Positions 4,971 through 6,706 of a stretch of DNA of 6,706 nt are shown piece by piece. The translations under genes and the position numbers were made by a program. The stretch is from Pirellulales bacterium (lineage in GTDB: Bacteria > Planctomycetota > Planctomycetia > Pirellulales > Thermoguttaceae), in NCBI GenBank assembly GCA_030607895.1, contig JAUWJC010000237.1, positions 1-6,706 of the forward strand, written 5' to 3'. The notes below the pieces were generated by a model. That model saw only the letters and a program-made list of their open reading frames with translations, had not been told where the DNA came from and did no database searches. Each line of letters opens with the position of its first letter. Positions within the stretch are counted from its first letter, which is position 1.

Positions 4971-4979
4971 ATCGATCCG

Positions 4980-6599
4980 GTGGAAGAACTCCAGCGGCAG
5001 GTTCGGCGGACGCGATGGCGGCTGGGTATTCAGCGATTTCTCGCTTCGCTCGGGTGGTGCGGGTTCGCCACGATGCTGATCGCCTTGATGCTTATCGTCG
5101 CCGGCCGGTTTTGGCCGCTGGGTGTCGACGACTGGATTTGGGCCGTCGCAGCGATCGGTCTGGCAGTGGCGGGCGCACTGGTCTGGGCCGTCGCAACCGG
5201 TCGGGGCCCGGTCGATGCGGCCATCGAACTCGATTGCCGGTTCGGCTTGAAAGAGCGGGTATCCAGCGCCCTCTGCCTGCCGCCTACACAACAAGAGACG
5301 GAGGCGGGTCGGGCACTGATAGACGATGCGGTCCGCCGGGTCGAGCGGGTCGACGTGGCCAGCCGTTTCGCCATTTCACCGGGGAAGCCGCTGCTCTTGC
5401 CCCTATTGCCGGGTGCCGTGGCGGTGTTGCTGGCATTGCTGGTCGGTCCGGCCGCGGTCCAGAACCGCGCCGGCGCCAAGACCGACCCGGCCGCAATCAA
5501 GCGGCAGGTGAAGAAATCCAGCCAGTCGCTTCGCCGCAAGCTCATCGGGCAGCGGAAAAAGGCCCAAGAGCAGGGGCTAAAGGATGCCGAGCAGCTATTC
5601 AAGCGGCTTGAACAAGGCACCAAGCAGCTTGCCGACCAGGCTCCGGCCGACCGAAAAAAGGCCCTGGTCAAGTTGAACGATCTTGCGCGGGAGATGAAAA
5701 AACGCCGCCGGCAATTGGGCGGAGCGGACAAAGTCAAGCAGCAACTCAACCGGCTCAAGGACCTCGGCCAGGGACCGGCCGAGAAGTTCGCCCGGGCCGT
5801 CAGTCGGGGCGACTTCAAACGGGCAATGGAGGAGTTGGACAGGCTCAAGCAGAATCTGGCCAAGGGAGAACTCGACGAGAAGCAGAGGCAGGAATTGGCC
5901 AGGCAACTCGCCCAAATGAAGGACAAGCTCAAAGATCTTGCCCGGGCACACCAGGCGGCCCAAGAAGACCTCGCAAAACGGGTTGACCAACTCCGAAAGG
6001 CCGGCCGGCACGACGAAGCCAACCGTCTCGAAGAGCAACTCGATCGGCTCCGCGACCAGCTTCCGCAAATGCAGAGGCTAGACCAGTTGGCCGACAGGCT
6101 GGGCCAATGCTCGAAGTGCCTTCGGCAGGGGCAACTTGCCGACGCCGGTGGGGCATTGGAGAATATCCAGGCCGACCTGGGTGATTTGCGGCGGCAGTTG
6201 GACGAGTTGGAGATGCTCGACGAGGCGATGGACCAGTTGGCCCAGGCCAGGAATCGAATGGTTTGCCCGCACTGCGGTGGAGCCGGCTGCCAGGCCTGCC
6301 AGGGCAATCGGCCGGGTTTGGGCATCGGTGTCGGCCGGGGGCATGGAAATCAACCGGAGGAGAAAACCGACAGCGCCTTCTACGACTCCCGCGTGCGGCA
6401 GAAAGTGGGCAAGGGCACGGCAAACGTGGTTGATTTGGTCGACGGGCCGAACGTCAAGGGGAACGTCCAACAGCAGATACGCCAGCAGTACGACGCCGCC
6501 CGGCAGCAGCCAACCGACCCGCTCACCGGCCGGCAGATACCCCGCAAGCACCGCAAGCACGCCCGGGAGTATTTCGACCGGTTCCGCGAAGGCGAGTAG
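4980..6599 (+). CDS. Membrane-anchored coiled-coil protein with a CxxCxGxG zinc-ribbon motif
   Basis: Protein of 539 residues from GTG 4980, of unknown function. It has three hydrophobic segments, near 22-42, 52-72 and 137-160. Between the second and third is a conserved-looking soluble stretch including FGLKERVSSALCL (88-100). Residues 172-425 are almost entirely charged, Gln-rich helix with heptad-like leucines, a long coiled coil. Then come C377xxC380 and a DnaJ-like C429PHC432GGAGC437QAC440, which probably bind zinc or another metal. A Gly-rich linker and a basic tail ending near YFDRFREGE close the protein. It resembles hypothetical proteins that I remember from planctomycetes, some near MoxR/DUF58/BatA-type genes, and its layout loosely recalls the alphaproteobacterial DUF4175/TIGR02302 proteins; neither link is proven. 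It diverges from fumC and ends 4 bases from a convergent membrane-protein gene. A structural or scaffolding role at the membrane is only a guess. Confidence 0.85.
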   Translation: MEELQRQVRRTRWRLGIQRFLASLGWCGFATMLIALMLIVAGRFWPLGVDDWIWAVAAIGLAVAGALVWAVATGRGPVDAAIELDCRFGLKERVSSALCLPPTQQETEAGRALIDDAVRRVERVDVASRFAISPGKPLLLPLLPGAVAVLLALLVGPAAVQNRAGAKTDPAAIKRQVKKSSQSLRRKLIGQRKKAQEQGLKDAEQLFKRLEQGTKQLADQAPADRKKALVKLNDLAREMKKRRRQLGGADKVKQQLNRLKDLGQGPAEKFARAVSRGDFKRAMEELDRLKQNLAKGELDEKQRQELARQLAQMKDKLKDLARAHQAAQEDLAKRVDQLRKAGRHDEANRLEEQLDRLRDQLPQMQRLDQLADRLGQCSKCLRQGQLADAGGALENIQADLGDLRRQLDELEMLDEAMDQLAQARNRMVCPHCGGAGCQACQGNRPGLGIGVGRGHGNQPEEKTDSAFYDSRVRQKVGKGTANVVDLVDGPNVKGNVQQQIRQQYDAARQQPTDPLTGRQIPRKHRKHAREYFDRFREGE

Positions 6600-6603
6600 C
6601 TTC

Positions 6604-6705
6604 TCACCTCTTAAGCCGGGTGGGGATGGTAAACGAGTAGATGAAGACGATGGCCCCGGTGGCCATCAGGCTCCAGGGGGCGTAGTCGGGCGGGACGATG
6701 TTGAT
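6604..6705 (-). CDS. C-terminal end of a membrane protein (partial)
   Basis: Only the last 33 codons and the TGA stop (6604-6606) are in the window; the gene continues beyond the right edge. The translated end begins INIVPPDYAPWSLM and contains a hydrophobic segment (WSLMATGAIVFIYSF) followed by a basic tail (TRLKR), as in a last transmembrane helix with a cytoplasmic end. The open frame to the edge, the plausible membrane segment and typical GC-rich codon choice support a real gene, but the family cannot be named from so little. It converges on the coiled-coil gene with a 4-base gap, leaving no room for a terminator between them. Confidence 0.6.
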   Translation of the reverse strand: MNIVPPDYAPWSLMATGAIVFIYSFTIPTRLKR

Positions 6706-6706
6706 T

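Noticed and set aside
4848..4979. Forty-four-residue N-terminal extension of the coiled-coil protein from TTG 4848
   Set aside because: The start would lie in the heptamer tract, the encoded stretch runs through the half palindrome, and a better ribosome binding site precedes GTG 4980.
5030..6325. Minus-strand open frame of 431 codons opposite the coiled-coil gene
   Set aside because: The product is a biased Ser/Arg/Cys-rich string typical of antisense to Lys/Gln/Glu-rich coiled-coil coding sequence.

Overview
The window looks like chromosomal DNA of a planctomycete, probably near the Pirellulales. This is inferred from a GC-rich base composition, two proteins whose sequences resemble families I know as hypothetical proteins from planctomycete genomes (the 175-residue protein and the membrane/coiled-coil protein with a CxxCxGxG tail), and a Gfo/Idh/MocA oxidoreductase of a kind that is very abundant in that phylum. 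No RNA gene, CRISPR array, transposase or phage gene is visible.

Layout: bases 1-276 hold no gene, only hairpins. A Gfo/Idh/MocA oxidoreductase lies on the minus strand (277-1458) with a near-consensus promoter. A 365-base divergent region follows, then a small membrane-anchored protein of unknown function on the plus strand (1839-2366). Next comes a compact minus-strand toxin-antitoxin block: a ribbon-helix-helix antitoxin (2986-3225), an overlapping RelE/ParE-type toxin (2712-3017) and a short HicB-like protein (2475-2687). It is driven by a TTGACT-17-TATTCT promoter whose -10 and spacer carry a perfect 10-bp tandem repeat. Class II fumarase (fumC, 3387-4808) is on the minus strand. A short divergent region separates it from a 539-residue protein with three membrane segments, a long coiled coil and a zinc-ribbon-like motif (4980-6599). 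The last 103 bases hold the C-terminus of another membrane protein on the minus strand.

The most distinctive non-coding structure is a 57-58-base palindromic repeat. It occurs twice in the same orientation, at 2387-2444 and 3324-3380, and the two copies bracket the whole toxin-antitoxin block. A third, half-length copy lies at 4855-4873 beside six tandem heptamers (GTTGARR) that fill the leader of fumC.

The housekeeping genes (oxidoreductase, fumarase, membrane protein) show no obvious functional link to each other. The only evident operon is the toxin-antitoxin block. I see no convincing wholly new system. The best candidates for follow-up are the three-gene toxin-antitoxin arrangement with its repeat brackets, and the coiled-coil protein.
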